Below are positions 1-9,563 of a DNA stretch of 64,000 nt, piece by piece (the first letter of the stretch is position 1; each line of letters starts with the position of its first letter). The notes under the pieces are model-generated. The model worked only from the letters and a program-made list of their open reading frames with translations. It was not told the DNA's origin and did no database searches. The translations under genes were made by a program, and so were the position numbers. Source of the DNA: Rhizobium sullae (GTDB lineage: Bacteria; Pseudomonadota; Alphaproteobacteria; Rhizobiales; Rhizobiaceae); assembly GCF_900169785.1 (NCBI RefSeq), contig NZ_FWER01000009.1, forward strand, positions 212,400-276,399, given 5' to 3'.

Positions 1-164
1 ACGGAAGCGGGCGATAGCGACATAGGCAGGATGCGCGAGAGATTGCGGGAGCCGAGCGGCTCGCCACTTTCCAGATAGCCCTCAACGATGCGGCGGAAGA
101 TTTCCTTAGAGCGTTCATCCAGCGCCGCAACGGCATCCGAAACCGACGTCGACCTGAACCCCAT
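1..164 (-). CDS. hrcA: Heat-inducible transcription repressor HrcA, N-terminal part (runs off the window)
   Basis: HrcA represses heat-shock chaperone operons such as groESL by binding CIRCE operators. Only the first 54 codons are present, reading leftward from an ATG at 162-164. The translation contains [20 protein letters not shown] followed by [11 protein letters not shown], which is the start of the winged-helix domain of HrcA. The ATG is preceded on its strand by an AAAGGAG ribosome binding site. The gene is divergent from rph, the usual alphaproteobacterial arrangement. The rest of the protein lies outside the window. The family call is confident despite the truncation. Confidence 0.9.
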   Translation of the reverse strand, partial: MGFRSTSVSDAVAALDERSKEIFRRIVEGYLESGEPLGSRNLSRILPMSLSPAS

Positions 165-203
165 GAATCTCCTTTGACCTGCGCGTTGATGACGATCCCT
201 AAA

Positions 204-232
204 ATATAGCCGTTCTTGCCCTCGTAGCAAAA
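204..232 (-). promoter_or_regulatory. Candidate hrcA promoter
   Basis: On the minus strand a CTATAT -10 element (204-209) lies 17 bases downstream of a weak TTTTGC -35 (227-232), about 40 bases upstream of the hrcA start. CTATAT at this spacing fits the rhizobial housekeeping promoter pattern. The -35 is poor, so confidence is moderate. No CIRCE inverted repeat was found next to it. Confidence 0.4.
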
Positions 233-347
233 GGGAATTTGCAAATGGTTGCCGCCAATCGTAGAAGCGGTCGATACCATTGAGCACTTCACGACGTTAT
301 CCGAAAACCGCTTAACGCATTTCGGCATCATGCTTCAGGAGATTAGA

Positions 348-1067
348 ATGCGGCCTTCAGGCAGAAAAACCGACCAGATGCGCAAGGTCACTTTCGAGCG
401 CAATTTTTCAAAGCATGCGGAAGGTTCCTGCCTCGTGAAATTCGGCGATACACATGTGCTCTGTACCGCAAGCCTGGAAGACAAGACGCCGCCGTGGCTG
501 CGCAATACAGGAAAGGGCTGGGTCACGGCCGAATATGGCATGCTACCGCGCGCAACCGGCGAGCGCATGAAACGCGAGGCCGCAGCCGGCAAGCAGGGCG
601 GGCGCACGCAGGAAATCCAGCGCCTCATCGGCCGTTCGCTCCGTGCCGTCGTCGACCTTAAGGAACTCGGCGAACGCCAGATCACGCTCGACTGCGACGT
701 TATTCAGGCTGATGGCGGTACGCGCACGGCCTCCATTACGGGCGCCTGGATTGCGCTGTACGACTGCCTGAAATGGATGGAGGCCCGCAACATGATCAAG
801 GTCGAGCGCGTGCTCAAAGATCACATCGCCGCAATTTCCTGCGGCATCTTCGCCAGTCAGCCGGTGATTGACCTCGATTATCTCGAAGATTCCTCTGCAG
901 AAACCGATGCGAACTTCGTCATGACGGGCGCAGGCGGCATCGTTGAAATTCAGGGTACCGCGGAGGGCACACCTTTCACCGACGGGGAATTTGCCGCGCT
1001 GATGACGCTGGCGAAAGCCGGCATTGCGGAGCTCGTCAACATGCAGAAACAGGCCATTGCCGGATGA
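348..1067 (+). CDS. rph: Ribonuclease PH
   Basis: RNase PH is a phosphate-dependent 3'-5' exoribonuclease that trims tRNA 3' ends. The protein begins [14 protein letters not shown] and carries the family segments [31 protein letters not shown] and [19 protein letters not shown], the last forming part of the phosphate and active-site region. At 239 residues it has the normal family length. The ATG at 348 was chosen over an upstream in-frame ATG-like codon at 249 because AGGAG lies just in front of it and known RNase PH proteins begin with this sequence. Its stop overlaps the next gene by four bases, so the two are probably co-translated. Confidence 0.97.
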   Translation: MRPSGRKTDQMRKVTFERNFSKHAEGSCLVKFGDTHVLCTASLEDKTPPWLRNTGKGWVTAEYGMLPRATGERMKREAAAGKQGGRTQEIQRLIGRSLRAVVDLKELGERQITLDCDVIQADGGTRTASITGAWIALYDCLKWMEARNMIKVERVLKDHIAAISCGIFASQPVIDLDYLEDSSAETDANFVMTGAGGIVEIQGTAEGTPFTDGEFAALMTLAKAGIAELVNMQKQAIAG

Positions 1068-1480
1068 CTGCCCTGCTGGAAGGCATGCTGGAGACCGCGC
1101 TCTATGCGGATGATCTCGACAAGGCCGAGGCTTTCTACGAAGGCGTGCTCGGCCTTGCCAAGATCGCGCGCGCCGGAAACCGGCATGTCTTCTTCCGCTG
1201 CGGGTATGGAGTGCTGTTGATCTTCAACCCCGAGGAAACGGTGAAACCGCCGGCAGCCGATGCCCTGCAGGTGCCGCCGCATGGCACGAAAGGTCAGGGC
1301 CACGCATGTTTCCGGGTGTCAGATAAGAACATCGATGCCATGGCGGCGAAGCTCAAAGCCGCGGGCATCGAAATCGAATCCGAAGTGTACTGGCCGAACG
1401 GCGGCCGCTCGATCTATTTTCGCGACCCAGCAGGAAACAGCCTCGAATGCGCCGAAGCCAGAATCTGGGGCATTGAATAG
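1064..1480 (+). CDS. VOC (glyoxalase/bleomycin-resistance) family protein
   Basis: A 138-residue single-chain vicinal-oxygen-chelate protein. The N-terminal half opens with [20 protein letters not shown] and the C-terminal half contains [16 protein letters not shown], the two beta-alpha-beta-beta-beta modules of the family. The usual metal ligands are only partly recognisable, so no reaction can be assigned. It overlaps rph through ATGA and precedes rdgB by 8 bases, so it sits in the rph-rdgB-hemW operon. A link to detoxification or metabolite repair, in keeping with its neighbour RdgB, is only an inference. Confidence 0.85.
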   Translation: MTALLEGMLETALYADDLDKAEAFYEGVLGLAKIARAGNRHVFFRCGYGVLLIFNPEETVKPPAADALQVPPHGTKGQGHACFRVSDKNIDAMAAKLKAAGIEIESEVYWPNGGRSIYFRDPAGNSLECAEARIWGIE

Positions 1481-1488
1481 GATGAACC

Positions 1489-2133
1489 ATGCGCAAGCTT
1501 GAAACGAAGACGATCGTCGTCGCCAGCCACAATGCCGGCAAGATCCGCGAGATCCAGGATCTGATCGGACCGCTCGGCTTTACCGCCAAATCGGCAGCAG
1601 ACCTCAACTTCATCGAGCCGGACGAGACCGGCACGACCTTCGAGGAAAACGCGGCGATCAAGGCGCTCGCTTCCGCCAAGGCAGCAGGAATGCCGGCGCT
1701 TTCCGACGATTCCGGACTGGTGATCGATGCGCTTGGCGGCGATCCGGGCGTTTATACCGCCAACTGGGCCGAAAAGCCGGACGGCACGCGCGATTTTGCG
1801 ATGGCGATGGAAAAGGTGCAAAGGGCGCTGGAGAAAACCGGAGCCACCAAGCCCGAGCAACGGCGCGCGCGCTTCGTCAGCGTGCTCTGCCTCGCCTGGC
1901 CGGACGGTCATACGGAGCTTTTCCGCGGCGAGGTCGAAGGCACCGTCGTCTGGCCGCCGCGCGGCACACAGGGTTTCGGCTACGATCCGGTCTTCCAGCC
2001 GGAAGGTTACGGCATCACCTTCGGCGAGATGAGCGCCGAGGAGAAGCACGGCTGGAACATCGGCAAGCCGCAGGCCCTGTCGCACCGGGCGCGCGCCTTC
2101 AAACTCTTTGTCGAAACCTGCCTGGAAGCGTAA
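1489..2133 (+). CDS. rdgB: Non-canonical purine NTP pyrophosphatase (RdgB/HAM1)
   Basis: Hydrolyses dITP, ITP and XTP to monophosphates, cleaning the nucleotide pool. The family signature is clear: [15 protein letters not shown] near residue 11, [25 protein letters not shown] with the catalytic Asp pair, and the C-terminal FGYDPVF and LSHRARA segments. Length is 214 residues, which is normal. It lies between the VOC gene and hemW with short gaps on both sides, as in many Rhizobiaceae. Confidence 0.97.
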   Translation: MRKLETKTIVVASHNAGKIREIQDLIGPLGFTAKSAADLNFIEPDETGTTFEENAAIKALASAKAAGMPALSDDSGLVIDALGGDPGVYTANWAEKPDGTRDFAMAMEKVQRALEKTGATKPEQRRARFVSVLCLAWPDGHTELFRGEVEGTVVWPPRGTQGFGYDPVFQPEGYGITFGEMSAEEKHGWNIGKPQALSHRARAFKLFVETCLEA

Positions 2134-2142
2134 GGTCGGTTC

Positions 2143-3345
2143 GTGGAGATTCTCGATACGCCAAGCTTGATGCGCGATGCGACGCTTCTGCCCGATACCG
2201 GAGAGCCCGGTTTCGGCGTCTACGTGCATTGGCCCTTCTGCGCGGCGAAATGCCCCTACTGCGACTTCAACAGCCATGTCCGCCATCAGCCGGTGGATCA
2301 GGAGCGATTCACCGCTGCCTTCCTGAAGGAGATGGCCACCGTTCGCCGGATCAGCGGACCGAAGACGGTGACGAGTGTCTTCCTTGGCGGCGGCACGCCG
2401 TCGCTCATGCACCCGGCAACAGTGTCAGCCATTCTCGACGGCATCTCGAAGCACTGGCATGTGCCGAACGGCATCGAGATCACCATGGAGGCGAATCCCT
2501 CGAGCGTGGAGGCCGAGCGCTTCCGCGGCTATCGCGCGGCAGGCGTCAACCGCGTGTCGCTCGGCGTTCAGGCGCTAAACGACCGGGACCTGAAATTCCT
2601 CGGCCGCCTGCACGATGTCGCCGATGCGCTGAAGGCGATCAGGCTGGCGCGCGACATCTTCCCGCGCATGTCCTTCGACCTGATCTATGCCCGCCCCGAC
2701 CAGACGGTCGAGGAGTGGGAGCGGGAACTGAAGGAAGCGATCTCCTACGCGGTCGATCACCTCTCGCTCTACCAGCTGACGATCGAGGAAGGCACGCCGT
2801 TCTACGGCCTGCACAAGGCCGGTAAACTGGTCGTTCCTGATGGCGACCAGTCGGCAGATCTCTACGAGGCGACGCAGGAGATCACAGCGCACGAAGGCAT
2901 GCCAGCCTATGAGGTTTCCAACCATGCGCGGCCCGGCGCGGAAAGCCGCCACAACCTCACCTATTGGCGCTACGGCGACTATGCCGGGATCGGTCCGGGC
3001 GCGCATGGCCGCCTGACGCGTGGGCCAGAGAAGATCGCAACGGCGACCGAGCGCAAGCCGGAGGCCTGGCTCGAGCTTGTAGAACGCGACGGACATGGCA
3101 TTCTGGAGCAGGAACGGCTCGGCTATGACGAGCAGGCCGACGAGTTGCTGCTCATGGGGCTTCGGCTGAAGGAGGGCGTCGATCTTGCCCGCTGGCAGCA
3201 TCTTTCCGGTCGGGATCCGGACCCGAAGCGCGAGGAATTCTTGCTGGAGCACGGCTTCATCGAGCGAATCGGCAATTCCCGGCTTCGCTGCACGCCGTCC
3301 GGCATGCTCATCCTCGATTCCGTCGTCGCCGATCTCGCCTGCTGA
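2143..3345 (+). CDS. hemW: Heme chaperone HemW (radical SAM, coproporphyrinogen oxidase-like)
   Basis: HemW is a radical-SAM-family protein that binds heme and delivers it to respiratory enzymes; it was formerly called oxygen-independent coproporphyrinogen III oxidase. The iron-sulfur motif CAAKCPYC (CxxxCxxC) is preceded by GVYVHWPF, and VFLGGGTPSLM and MEANPSS follow. It lacks the extra N-terminal Cys typical of true HemN. The start shown is a GTG after AAGG; an in-frame ATG at 2170 is an alternative and would remove nine residues. The gene closes the rph-rdgB-hemW run and meets the next gene tail to tail. Confidence 0.93.
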   Translation: MEILDTPSLMRDATLLPDTGEPGFGVYVHWPFCAAKCPYCDFNSHVRHQPVDQERFTAAFLKEMATVRRISGPKTVTSVFLGGGTPSLMHPATVSAILDGISKHWHVPNGIEITMEANPSSVEAERFRGYRAAGVNRVSLGVQALNDRDLKFLGRLHDVADALKAIRLARDIFPRMSFDLIYARPDQTVEEWERELKEAISYAVDHLSLYQLTIEEGTPFYGLHKAGKLVVPDGDQSADLYEATQEITAHEGMPAYEVSNHARPGAESRHNLTYWRYGDYAGIGPGAHGRLTRGPEKIATATERKPEAWLELVERDGHGILEQERLGYDEQADELLLMGLRLKEGVDLARWQHLSGRDPDPKREEFLLEHGFIERIGNSRLRCTPSGMLILDSVVADLAC

Positions 3346-3348
3346 GCC

Positions 3349-4263
3349 TCAGGCTGCCCGCCTTTTTCCAAGCGACATCAGCCGCCCGTCGATCGCCGCA
3401 AGACCGACCGCGATCGTCGCCATGCCTATCAGATGTTTTGCCTGCAGCTGCTCGCCGAGGATGATCGTCCCCAACAGAATGGCGCTAACGGGAATCAGGA
3501 AGGTCACCAGCGCCAGGTTCGTCGCGCCCGCTGTTGCGAGAATACGGAAGAAAAGCAGATAGGCGATCGCCGTTGAAAGCAGCGCCAGACCAAAGAGCGC
3601 CAGCCAAATTTCGATGTCGGGAACAGGCAATGTCCAAGGCCGGTCGACAATCAGCGCGATCGGCAGCATCAGGATGGTGGATGCCGTGACCTGGCCCGCT
3701 GCAGGCAGCAGCGGCGGCAGGCCCATAGCGCGGAAGCGGCGTCCCCATATACCGGCGAAAGAATAGGAGACCGCAGCACCAAGAACCGCGAGCTGCGCCA
3801 GTACATTCGAGCCGATATCGTGAAACACATCGAAACCGATCATATAGGCCACGCCGGCAAAACCGATAAGCACGCCGATCAGGCGATTGCCGGTCATCTT
3901 CTCGTCGACAGTCAGGATATGGGCGACAACAACCGTGAAGAGCGGCGTCGTGGCATTCAAGATCGACGCCAGGCCGCTTGCAATATGGGTCTGACCCCAG
4001 ACGATGAGACAAAAGGGGATCATATTGTTGAGCACGCCCATGCCGAAGAAAGCGACCCAGGTCTTGCCGTCACGCGGCATTGTATGACCCATGAGCCGCA
4101 CGATAACATTGAGCGCGACTGCAGCCAGCAGCACGCGGCCCGTTACGATCGTAAACGGCGGCAGCGCCTCCACCAGAATGCCGTTGAAGAGGAAGGAGCC
4201 GCCCCAAAGGAGGGAGAGGACCAAAAGCATTCCCCATTCGGCTAGGCCCATCTGTTTCTGCAT
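3349..4263 (-). CDS. EamA/DMT family exporter
   Basis: A 304-residue hydrophobic protein with about ten predicted membrane segments in two EamA repeats, e.g. GMLLVLSLLWGGSFLFNG at the N-terminus. Family members export amino acids or other metabolites across the inner membrane; the substrate here is unknown. The start at 4263 was chosen because AAGGAGG lies five bases upstream on the minus strand, although the reading frame stays open to 4344. It is divergent from the LysR gene at 4476, which may control it. Confidence 0.88.
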   Translation of the reverse strand: MQKQMGLAEWGMLLVLSLLWGGSFLFNGILVEALPPFTIVTGRVLLAAVALNVIVRLMGHTMPRDGKTWVAFFGMGVLNNMIPFCLIVWGQTHIASGLASILNATTPLFTVVVAHILTVDEKMTGNRLIGVLIGFAGVAYMIGFDVFHDIGSNVLAQLAVLGAAVSYSFAGIWGRRFRAMGLPPLLPAAGQVTASTILMLPIALIVDRPWTLPVPDIEIWLALFGLALLSTAIAYLLFFRILATAGATNLALVTFLIPVSAILLGTIILGEQLQAKHLIGMATIAVGLAAIDGRLMSLGKRRAA

Positions 4264-4475
4264 CTCTGCCTCCTTCATTGTTCGCGGGCTTACGACACGG
4301 CGGCGCATCTCGCCACCCGTTTCCTGCGCGCCAGTCTCTGCCAACTGCGAGTTATGCTCGACGATTATCGCTTCGTGATTCTTTTTTCAGATCGCTTTCA
4401 CTTTTGATATTATTTCTATAATTCTACTTCGACAAACGAGTCTTTTTTCGATGAACGCTTTAGCTGAGCTAAATC

Positions 4476-5360
4476 ATGAGCGAGTTTCTGCCATCTCTTT
4501 CGGCCCTGCGAGCTTTCGAAGCTGCGGCGCGGCATCTCAGTATGACGCTGGCGGCGAAGGAGTTGCACGTGACGCCTGGCGCCGTCAGCCTGCAGATCCG
4601 CGATCTGGAGGCTGCACTCGGCGTACGGCTTTTTGACCGGAAAACGCGGGCGCTCGCCCTCACCGTCGAAGGCGCGGACTACTTCACCACACTGCAGACC
4701 GCCTTTCGGATGATGCGGGAGGCGACCGCGGCGCTTACGGCGCGGCCACGCGGCTCCGTGCTGAACGTCACCTGCACGGCAGGCTTCGCGACCTATTGGC
4801 TGGTGCCGCGGCTTGGACGTTTCGAAGAGACCCATCCGGAAATCGACGTGCGCATCAGCGCCTCGCATCGTGTGCTCGATTTTCAGCGCGACGGCATCGA
4901 TCTGGCCGTCCGGCACGGACTAGGCGGCTATGACGGACTCGTCAGCGAACGGCTGGTGGATGACGAACTGGTGCCAGTCTGCATCCCACGGCTGGCGGCA
5001 GAGCTTGGAGACCACCCCTCGCCTGACACGCTTGCCGGCTTCCAGTTGATCCATGATGTCTACCGGCACGACTGGAAGCTCTGGCTCGAGGCAGCAGGCG
5101 CGACGAAGGTGGACGCCTCGCGCGGCCCGATCTTCATGCATGGCAATGGCGCCTACGAAGCCATGAAGGCCGGTCTCGGTTTTGCATTGATGCGGCGCTC
5201 GTTCTTGGAGAAGGAGCTCGCCGAAGGCGCCGTCGTCGCGCCCTTCCCGCTTGGCGTTGCGAGCCGCCTCGCCTTCCATCTCGTCTATCCGGGCGCTGCG
5301 CTCGAACGCCCGGCCGTTGCGACCTTCCGGCGCTGGCTGCTTTCGGAAGCGAAGAGCTAA
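4476..5360 (+). CDS. LysR-type transcriptional regulator, GcvA-like
   Basis: A 294-residue LysR regulator. The helix-turn-helix lies at about residues 8-65 (SALRAFEAAARHLSMTLAA, ELHVTPGAVSLQIRDLE), followed by a periplasmic-binding-like effector domain. The opening and VTPGAVSLQIR are typical of the GcvA subfamily. No effector can be named. It is divergent from the DMT exporter with a 212-base gap that would hold the shared promoter region. Confidence 0.9.
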   Translation: MSEFLPSLSALRAFEAAARHLSMTLAAKELHVTPGAVSLQIRDLEAALGVRLFDRKTRALALTVEGADYFTTLQTAFRMMREATAALTARPRGSVLNVTCTAGFATYWLVPRLGRFEETHPEIDVRISASHRVLDFQRDGIDLAVRHGLGGYDGLVSERLVDDELVPVCIPRLAAELGDHPSPDTLAGFQLIHDVYRHDWKLWLEAAGATKVDASRGPIFMHGNGAYEAMKAGLGFALMRRSFLEKELAEGAVVAPFPLGVASRLAFHLVYPGAALERPAVATFRRWLLSEAKS

Positions 5361-5438
5361 CTTACTGCTGCCGTCGCCCGTCTTCCTTCTAAAAAGTGGA
5401 GAAATTTACTCATAAAAGGTTTTCATCCGGCTTTTTGT

Positions 5439-5453
5439 TGACTATTACACTCA
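5439..5453 (+). promoter_or_regulatory. RirA-type iron-responsive operator (IRO box)
   Basis: The sequence TGA-CTATTACAC-TCA fits exactly the rhizobial IRO consensus TGA-N9-TCA, the target of the Fe-S repressor RirA. It lies 40 bases upstream of the receptor ATG and overlaps TTGACT, a likely -35. Repression under iron-replete conditions is inferred from this match and from the siderophore genes that follow. Confidence 0.65.
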
Positions 5454-5492
5454 TGAAATAATTTGAAATGGACTGCCGAGAGTCGTAAGCTG

Positions 5493-7682
5493 ATGAAAAT
5501 ACACGTTTTTGCCATGAGATCGCTGCAGGCATCCGCATTGACGGGCGCCGTGATCGCCCATCTTCTTCTGCCGGCCGCCGCACAGGATGCTACTGCAGAC
5601 GGCCCGCAGGATGATGGTGCCACAGTGCTGCAGGACATCGTCGTCAATGGCGGCAGCGGCGGCGTGATTCAGGCGGACGGCTATGTCGGCAAGAGCAGCG
5701 CGACCGGCGCGAAAACAGACACACCGTTCATCGAGACGCCGCAGTCGATCTCGTCCGTGACGGAACAGCAGCTCAAGGACCGCAACCCGCAGACGCTGCT
5801 CGACACGCTCGCCTATACGCCAGGTACGCGCGTCGGCGCCTACGGCTTCGATCCACGCTTCGACAGCTTTACGGTGCGCGGCTTCGATGTCACCTATTCC
5901 GGCGTCTTCCGCGACAACCTGCGCCAGCCAGGTGCCGGTTCCTCGCTCTTCAAGACCGAACCGTACGGCCTTGAGGGTGTCTCGATCCTGCGGGGCCCAT
6001 CTTCAGCACTCTACGGTTCTTCCGGCGCTGGCGGCCTCTTTAACCTCATCACCAAACGCCCAACGGAAGACCCCTACCATGAGCTCCAGCTCCAGTACGG
6101 CACCGAGCAGCGCTATCAAGGTCAATTCGACTTCTCCGGCCCGGTCAATGATCAGGATCCCTTCTATTATCGCGTTACGGGTCTCTACCGTGACGCCGAC
6201 ACGGAACAGATCAGCGTTCCGGATGATCGCATCTACATCGCTCCTGCTTTCATGTGGAAGCCAGACGAGGACACGAAACTCACCATTCTCGGCGAATATT
6301 CCCGGACAAAGACAGGCGGCACCGCGGCCTACTACAACGACCCGCTCACCGGCGAAGTGACGGACTATTTTGCAGGCAATCCGGCTTTCAACGATTCGAT
6401 CCAGAATCAGGGACGCATCGGCTATGAATTCGAGCACCGGCTGAACGATACTTTCGTATTTCGCCAAAACGCTCGCTTCTCGACGCTCAATATCGATGCC
6501 GACTGGGCTTTTGCTTACGCCCCCAATGCAGTTGATCCCTCACTCATCGACCGCAGCGCCGGCACCTTTGACGAGCGGCTGAACGTCTTTACGGTCGACA
6601 ACCAAATCGAGGCCAAGTTCGATACCGGCGAACTCGACCACACGCTGCTGACGGGGCTTGATTTCACTCGGCTGCAGTGGCGCTCGCTCGACGGCCGCGG
6701 CGTCTCTCCGCCGCTTGACACCAACAATCCGGACGCAGGCGCCCCGGTTCCGCATATCGATTACCAGACGCGCACCGTCCAGGACCAATGGCAGGTCGGC
6801 ACATACGTGCAGGACCAGATCCGCTACGACGCCTGGACACTGACGCTTGGGGGGCGCTACGACTGGGTGTGGACCGACACCGACAATACGAATCTTCTCG
6901 CCGACACCACCGATACGATCTCGCAAAAGGACAACGAGTTCTCCGGACGCGTCGGCCTGAGCTACGAGACCGATTTCGGCCTTGCGCCCTATATCAGCTA
7001 TTCGACCGCCTTCTCGCCGAATGCCGGCGTCAACCAGGAGACGGGCCAGCCCTTCAAGCCGACCTTGAGCGAACAGGAAGAGATCGGCGTCAAATATCTG
7101 CTGCCGAACAGCAATACGCTGATCACCGCCGCGCTATTTAACATCGACCAGAAGAACAGCCTCTACTACGAGGTCGTCAACCTGCCGACGGGTCCGGCCA
7201 ACATCCAGGTGCAGCGCGGCCAGATCCGTTCGCGCGGCTTGGAGCTGGAGGCGAATACAAGCCTCGACAACGGTCTGTCGTTGGTCGCCTCCTACACCTA
7301 CACGCAAGCCAAAATCCAGGAGGGCGCGACGGGTACGGTCGGCAATTATGTCTCATCGGTGCCGAAGCACATGGCCTCGCTTTGGGCGAACTACACGTTT
7401 CAAGAGAGCAGCCCTGTCTACGGCCTCGGCATCGGGGTCGGCGCTCGTTACCTCGGCAAGAGCTACACAAGCGACCGCAATACGGCGCAGAATGGCTCCC
7501 GTGTGCTCTTCGATGCCGCGATCAGCTACGATTTCGCAGCGCTCGACACGAAATACGAAGGGTTGAGCCTCCAGGTTAATGCTACCAATCTCTTCGACCG
7601 CCGCGAGCCCGTCTGCTCAGCGGGCTTTTGCTACCGCGACCAAGGCCGCGCCGTGATCGGCAGCCTGCGCTACACATGGTAG
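5493..7682 (+). CDS. TonB-dependent ferric-siderophore receptor (FhuA/FoxA-like)
   Basis: An outer-membrane gated channel that imports a ferric siderophore, probably a hydroxamate. After a signal peptide ending near PAAAQDA comes a plug domain with KTDTPFIETPQSISSVTEQ and ILRGPSSALYGSSGAGGLFN, then a beta-barrel ending RAVIGSLRYTW with a terminal aromatic residue. At 729 residues the length is normal. A TTG at 5463 would add ten residues, but the ATG at 5493 directly precedes the signal peptide. The 22-strand barrel has no visible interruption. It is followed after four bases by fhuF, forming an iron-uptake operon under the IRO box. Confidence 0.93.
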   Translation: MKIHVFAMRSLQASALTGAVIAHLLLPAAAQDATADGPQDDGATVLQDIVVNGGSGGVIQADGYVGKSSATGAKTDTPFIETPQSISSVTEQQLKDRNPQTLLDTLAYTPGTRVGAYGFDPRFDSFTVRGFDVTYSGVFRDNLRQPGAGSSLFKTEPYGLEGVSILRGPSSALYGSSGAGGLFNLITKRPTEDPYHELQLQYGTEQRYQGQFDFSGPVNDQDPFYYRVTGLYRDADTEQISVPDDRIYIAPAFMWKPDEDTKLTILGEYSRTKTGGTAAYYNDPLTGEVTDYFAGNPAFNDSIQNQGRIGYEFEHRLNDTFVFRQNARFSTLNIDADWAFAYAPNAVDPSLIDRSAGTFDERLNVFTVDNQIEAKFDTGELDHTLLTGLDFTRLQWRSLDGRGVSPPLDTNNPDAGAPVPHIDYQTRTVQDQWQVGTYVQDQIRYDAWTLTLGGRYDWVWTDTDNTNLLADTTDTISQKDNEFSGRVGLSYETDFGLAPYISYSTAFSPNAGVNQETGQPFKPTLSEQEEIGVKYLLPNSNTLITAALFNIDQKNSLYYEVVNLPTGPANIQVQRGQIRSRGLELEANTSLDNGLSLVASYTYTQAKIQEGATGTVGNYVSSVPKHMASLWANYTFQESSPVYGLGIGVGARYLGKSYTSDRNTAQNGSRVLFDAAISYDFAALDTKYEGLSLQVNATNLFDRREPVCSAGFCYRDQGRAVIGSLRYTW

Positions 7683-7686
7683 CCCG

Positions 7687-8442
7687 ATGGCAAGCGCATC
7701 GCGTCAGGACATGAACATGCAAGACAGGCCGCGTGACCTGTCGCCTGCCTTTTCCGGCGAGCATTCCTGGTGCCGGGACAAGATGATGCTAAGCGAGGAC
7801 CTTGCCGGCGGTGTGCCACTGCCGGCCTTTTTCCGGGACGGCGGCTTTCAGCGGGCGATCGATCGCTATGCGGAGGTTTGCGGCGGCAGCGACCGGCGCG
7901 CCATCGTTTCCATGTGGTCGCTCTATTACTTCTCCGGGCTCTCGATTCCCTACCTGCTTGCTCGGCGCTTGGCCGCGCAGGCCCTTCCCGTCGCCTTCGA
8001 GGAGATGACGATCGCACTGGACGATGCTGGCCTGCCACGCGCCTTCGGCGTTCCGCATGCCGGTACGATCGAAAGCGAGATCGAGACCGAGAGTTTCGCG
8101 ACCGTGGGTCCCCTGCTTGAAACCCATCTCGGCGAGGCCGTCATGCGGTTGAAGGCCTGCGGCATCTCGGCAAAACTCTGCTGGAACAACGCTGCCGTCT
8201 ATATCGATTACGCATTGCGGCTCACGGGAGAAGAGCCCTCAGGCGGCCCCGACCTTCCACTCTTCCTGCGCGGATGTCTGCCGGATGGCGGCGTAAATCC
8301 GTTTTGCGGCTGCGTGACCTATCTGGATGAAGAAGGTGAGCAGGTCGCGCGCCGAAAGGTCTGCTGCCTTCGATACATGCTTCCTGGAATTCCAAGCTGC
8401 GGCAAGCTCTGCGCATTGCCAAGCCAGAGGAACCCGCAATGA
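7687..8442 (+). CDS. fhuF: Siderophore-iron reductase FhuF family
   Basis: FhuF proteins are [2Fe-2S] enzymes that reduce ferric hydroxamate siderophores in the cytoplasm to release iron. The decisive feature is the C-terminal cysteine cluster VCCLRYM...PSCGKLC near residues 229-246. The spacing seen is CC-x10-C-x3-C, one residue longer at the end than the CC-x10-C-x2-C described for E. coli FhuF. At 251 residues it has family length. The start could also be one of two later in-frame ATGs. It sits between the receptor and the binding protein, overlapping the latter by ATGA. Confidence 0.85.
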   Translation: MASASRQDMNMQDRPRDLSPAFSGEHSWCRDKMMLSEDLAGGVPLPAFFRDGGFQRAIDRYAEVCGGSDRRAIVSMWSLYYFSGLSIPYLLARRLAAQALPVAFEEMTIALDDAGLPRAFGVPHAGTIESEIETESFATVGPLLETHLGEAVMRLKACGISAKLCWNNAAVYIDYALRLTGEEPSGGPDLPLFLRGCLPDGGVNPFCGCVTYLDEEGEQVARRKVCCLRYMLPGIPSCGKLCALPSQRNPQ

Positions 8443-9563
8443 CACGATCTTCCATGACGCGGCGCAGCTTTCTCGCTGCGGCGGCTTCAGCCGTTGCCGG
8501 CGCTCCTGCCAGGGCACAGTCCCGCTGGCCGCTAACGGTGACTGACGCCATAGGGCGGACGGTGATCATTCAAAAGAGACCGGAAGCCGTGATCCTTGGG
8601 ACGGGATTCAACCTTATCGCCCTGTCGCTGATCCATCCTGATCCCGTCAGCTTGCTCGCCGGCTGGGCGAACGACATGAAAGGTGACAATCCCTTCATCT
8701 ATGAGGCGTTCCGGAAGAAATTTCCAGCAATCGAGACCGTGCCTTACGTTGGCAACGGGCAGGCGGATGGCCTGTCGTTCGAGACGGCGCTGTCGCTCAA
8801 TGCCGATCTCGCGATCATGGGCATGTGGCAGGCTGACAGCGAACTCGGCCGGCGCGCGATGCAATACCTCGAATCGGTTGGGGTCCCGGTCATCGTCGTT
8901 GATTTCAGTCGCGACCCGCTGAGAACCACGCCGCGCGACATGCGCCTTCTCGGCCGGATCTTCGAGCGTGATCAGCAGGCCGAGGATTTTGGGAGGTTCT
9001 TCGAGACGCGGCTGGCGCGCATCAAAGCCAAGACGGCGAGTACGACAGATAGCGGCCCTCTGGTGTTGATGGATGCCTATCCGAGCGATGTCCGCGGAAG
9101 CTGGGCGATCGGCCGCACCGGGCTCGGAGAACTGATAGTGCTGGCAGGCGGCCGCAACGCCGCCGACAAGAACCTGCCGTCACAGGGCGGACCAGTGACC
9201 GCGGAATATATCCTCGCAGCCGATCCGGATGTCTACATTGCTACCGGATCGCCCGGCGGAACCTACACGGCTTTTTCCGTCGGTCCCGGCGTTGATCCGT
9301 CGGAAGCGCGCCGCTCGCTTGGGGAAACGGTGAAGATGCCGAATCTTGCGCCGCTGAAGGCGGTGCGGGAAGGCAGGGTCCACGGCCTATGGAACTTCTT
9401 CAACGCCGTGCCGCTGAACATTCTGGCAGCCGAAGCGGTGGCGACCTGGGTCCGGCCGGACCTCTTTGGCGATGTCGACCCGGCAAGCAGTCTTGCCGAG
9501 CTCAACGATCGCTTTGCGGCCGTGCCTATCGAAGGCGCCTATTGGACGAGCCTGAAGGCCTAA
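8439..9563 (+). CDS. Iron-siderophore ABC transporter substrate-binding protein (TroA/FhuD fold)
   Basis: A 374-residue periplasmic binding protein that would hand ferric siderophore to an inner-membrane ABC transporter. The N-terminus has a twin-arginine type signal, TRRSFLAAAASA, ending near ARAQS. Mature sequence shows the class III binding-protein pattern: TVTDAIGRTVII, SLNADLAIMG, and AEYILAADPDVYIATG. It overlaps fhuF by four bases. No permease or ATPase gene follows, because the next gene runs the other way and overlaps its stop by four bases; the transporter must be encoded elsewhere. Confidence 0.88.
   Translation: MTRSSMTRRSFLAAAASAVAGAPARAQSRWPLTVTDAIGRTVIIQKRPEAVILGTGFNLIALSLIHPDPVSLLAGWANDMKGDNPFIYEAFRKKFPAIETVPYVGNGQADGLSFETALSLNADLAIMGMWQADSELGRRAMQYLESVGVPVIVVDFSRDPLRTTPRDMRLLGRIFERDQQAEDFGRFFETRLARIKAKTASTTDSGPLVLMDAYPSDVRGSWAIGRTGLGELIVLAGGRNAADKNLPSQGGPVTAEYILAADPDVYIATGSPGGTYTAFSVGPGVDPSEARRSLGETVKMPNLAPLKAVREGRVHGLWNFFNAVPLNILAAEAVATWVRPDLFGDVDPASSLAELNDRFAAVPIEGAYWTSLKA

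Noticed and set aside
165..347. CIRCE operator or small gene between hrcA and rph.
   Set aside because: GAGCACTTC occurs near 279 but its matching GAGTGCTAA arm is absent. The upstream extension of rph to 249 has no ribosome site.
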